Shown: one piece after another, positions 62,791-64,000 of the stretch
Layout of the letters: each line of letters begins with the position of its first letter
How positions within the stretch are numbered: the stretch's first letter is position 1
Assembly (NCBI RefSeq): GCF_018119395.1
Contig: NZ_JAGPWD010000030.1
Location: 1-64,000 of the forward strand
DNA from: Massilia sp. ZL223
GTDB lineage: Bacteria; Pseudomonadota; Gammaproteobacteria; Burkholderiales; Burkholderiaceae_D
Reading direction: 5' to 3'
Length of the DNA: 64,000 nt
Notes under the pieces: model-generated
Seen by the model: only the letters and a program-made list of their open reading frames with translations
What the model was told of the DNA's origin: nothing
The model's database searches: none
Made by a program: the position numbers and the translations under genes

Positions 62791-64000
62791 AACGGCACAT
62801 CCTTGCGCTTGCCGCCCTGTCCGCCTCCTGCGGCGCCCTGGCCGATGCGCCGCGCGAGCTGTACATCCGCGGCGCCTTCAACGGCTGGGGCACCGACAAC
62901 GCCCTGGTCCACAAGGGCAATGGCATCTACCAGGCCGATATCCTGGTCAGTCCCGGCAACCACGCTTTCAAGGTCGGCAGCGGCGACTGGAGCGCGGAAT
63001 GGGTGGCGGACGCCGGCAAAAGCGTGACCGTCGCTCCCGGCACGGCCTATGTGCTGGAGACCCAGCCGGGTCCCGAGGACTACCTGTTCGTGCGCCGGAC
63101 CGGCACCTACCGCTTCATCGTCGACGCCTCGGATGCAAAGGCGCCCAAGCTGCGCGTCGAGCGCCTGGAGACCGCGCAGGCAGGTCCCGCGGCCGATCCG
63201 CACGCGGGCCGCGAAGCGGTGGCGGCGCTCACCTGGCCGACCTGGGACGGCAAGCAGGAAAGCGCGCGCTTCTCGACGCCCGACGCCGGCGCGCCGCTGC
63301 GCCGCTACGCCCACTCGACCACCATGAGCCTGCGCGACCCCGGCCCGCAATCCAGCGAATACAGCGAACAGGCCGGCCTGCCGCGCGTGCGCAGCGGGAA
63401 CCTGGCCTTCGACGCCCTGTTCGCGCTGGCCGGCGCCGAGATGCGCCTGGATTCGGTCAGCCAGATCAAGGACGGCAACTACAACGGCGGCGCCCCGGTC
63501 CCCTGCGAATGCTTCGAGACCGGCGAGAAATGGCATTACGTGTGGACCCGCGACCTCTCGTATGCGGCCGACCTGGGCCTGGCCCTGCTCGATCCGCAGC
63601 GGGTGCGCAACTCGCTCGATTTCAAGCTCTCGGGCTGGCGCGCCGGGGTAGCGAAGGCGCCGCAGGTGGCCGGCAGCCCTGACGGCCTGCAGGTCGTGCA
63701 GGACACCGGCAGCGGCGGCAGCTGGCCGGTCAGCACCGACCGCGTCACCTGGGCCTTCGCGGCCGAAGAGGTGCTGCGCACCCTGCCCGCCGCCGAGCGT
63801 CCCGCCTTTGCGCAGAAGGCGCTCAAGGCCCTCGTCAACACCCTGGAAAACGACCGCCTGGCCGCCTTCGATGCGACCACCGGCCTGTACACGGGCGAGC
63901 AATCTTTCCTGGACTGGCGCGACCAGAGCTATGCCGCGTGGATCCCGAACGATCTTGCCTCCATGGCCAGCGCCAAGGCATTGTCGACCAACGTGGGCCA
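62787..64000 (+). CDS. Six-hairpin glycosidase with N-terminal starch-binding-like module (partial)
   Basis: An open frame that runs off the window: at least 404 residues are seen. It begins with a signal peptide (MKRHILALAALSASCGALA, then DAPRELYIRG). Residues about 25-105 look like a CBM48/starch-binding fold (IRGAFNGWGTDNALVHK). The segment CFETGEKWHYVWTRDLSYAADLGLALL and later SFLDWRDQSYAAWI are six-hairpin (alpha/alpha)6 features found in amylo-alpha-1,6-glucosidase and MGH1-like proteins. It overlaps the GH13 gene by 4 bp (ATGA). With that gene it would debranch or hydrolyse alpha-glucans. The catalytic end and stop lie beyond position 64000. Confidence 0.85.
   Translation, partial: MKRHILALAALSASCGALADAPRELYIRGAFNGWGTDNALVHKGNGIYQADILVSPGNHAFKVGSGDWSAEWVADAGKSVTVAPGTAYVLETQPGPEDYLFVRRTGTYRFIVDASDAKAPKLRVERLETAQAGPAADPHAGREAVAALTWPTWDGKQESARFSTPDAGAPLRRYAHSTTMSLRDPGPQSSEYSEQAGLPRVRSGNLAFDALFALAGAEMRLDSVSQIKDGNYNGGAPVPCECFETGEKWHYVWTRDLSYAADLGLALLDPQRVRNSLDFKLSGWRAGVAKAPQVAGSPDGLQVVQDTGSGGSWPVSTDRVTWAFAAEEVLRTLPAAERPAFAQKALKALVNTLENDRLAAFDATTGLYTGEQSFLDWRDQSYAAWIPNDLASMASAKALSTNVG

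Overview
The window is high-GC DNA read as chromosome of a betaproteobacterium of the Oxalobacteraceae, most like Massilia or a close relative. The evidence is the aceE-aceF-lpdA operon with a lipoyl domain on E3, the DUF904/zapA/6S RNA order, the CIRCE-controlled groESL operon, holC, a TIGR04438-type Trp-rich small protein, fused glucokinase-RpiR regulators, and a dispersed REP-like palindrome family. The genus is inference from gene content; no rRNA or other marker gene is present. No tRNA, CRISPR array, transposase, prophage or replication origin was seen.

Layout. 1-6.5 kb: pyruvate dehydrogenase operon on the minus strand, with a strong promoter and two TGAAA-type palindromes upstream. 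6.7-16 kb, plus strand: folD, oligopeptidase A, holC with a small partner gene, an NHL-propeller/LytM fusion, a flavin monooxygenase and a CYTH-CHAD protein. 16-17.7 kb: a lower-GC insert with a stand-alone ComEC-like metallo-beta-lactamase-fold protein and a perfect operator-like palindrome. 17.6-24.1 kb: a branched-chain amino acid binding protein, a small cytochrome c, a Trp-rich membrane protein, ilvD with a divergent LysR gene, lgt and a TauE/SafE permease. 24.6-28.2 kb: an HlyD adaptor plus a C39-peptidase ABC exporter with no obvious cargo gene. 28.2-34.3 kb: EVE protein, 6S RNA, zapA and its coiled-coil neighbour, groESL, DoxX with a divergent LysR gene, and two small envelope proteins.

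34.4 kb to the window end is mostly devoted to alpha-glucans. There are two operons each ending in a glucokinase-RpiR fusion (alpha-glucosidase + glk1; MFS sugar transporter + phosphoglucomutase + alpha-amylase + glk2), a secreted pullulanase beside a POT transporter, and a 55.9-64 kb locus with a TonB-Xanth-Caul receptor, a tryptophan-halogenase-family flavoenzyme, a divergent secreted GH13 amylase and a six-hairpin glycosidase that runs off the window. The parts form a plausible route: outer-membrane uptake, periplasmic debranching and hydrolysis, import, alpha-glucosidase cleavage, phosphorylation and regulation by glucokinase-RpiR, and phosphoglucomutase linking to glycogen or glycolysis. 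A gene with the same 15-bp operator-like motif is found elsewhere in the window (TGTAGT-N3-ACTACA type), suggesting one shared regulator. Between these lie a response regulator, a YciI-like protein, a secreted amidohydrolase, a glycerophosphodiesterase, a secreted esterase and a DEAD-box helicase.

The most unusual items are the halogenase inside the sugar locus with an attenuator-like hairpin before it, the stand-alone ComEC-like protein, the NHL-LytM fusion, the orphan C39 exporter, the changed ligand motif in the second glucokinase-RpiR, and the paired REP-like elements.
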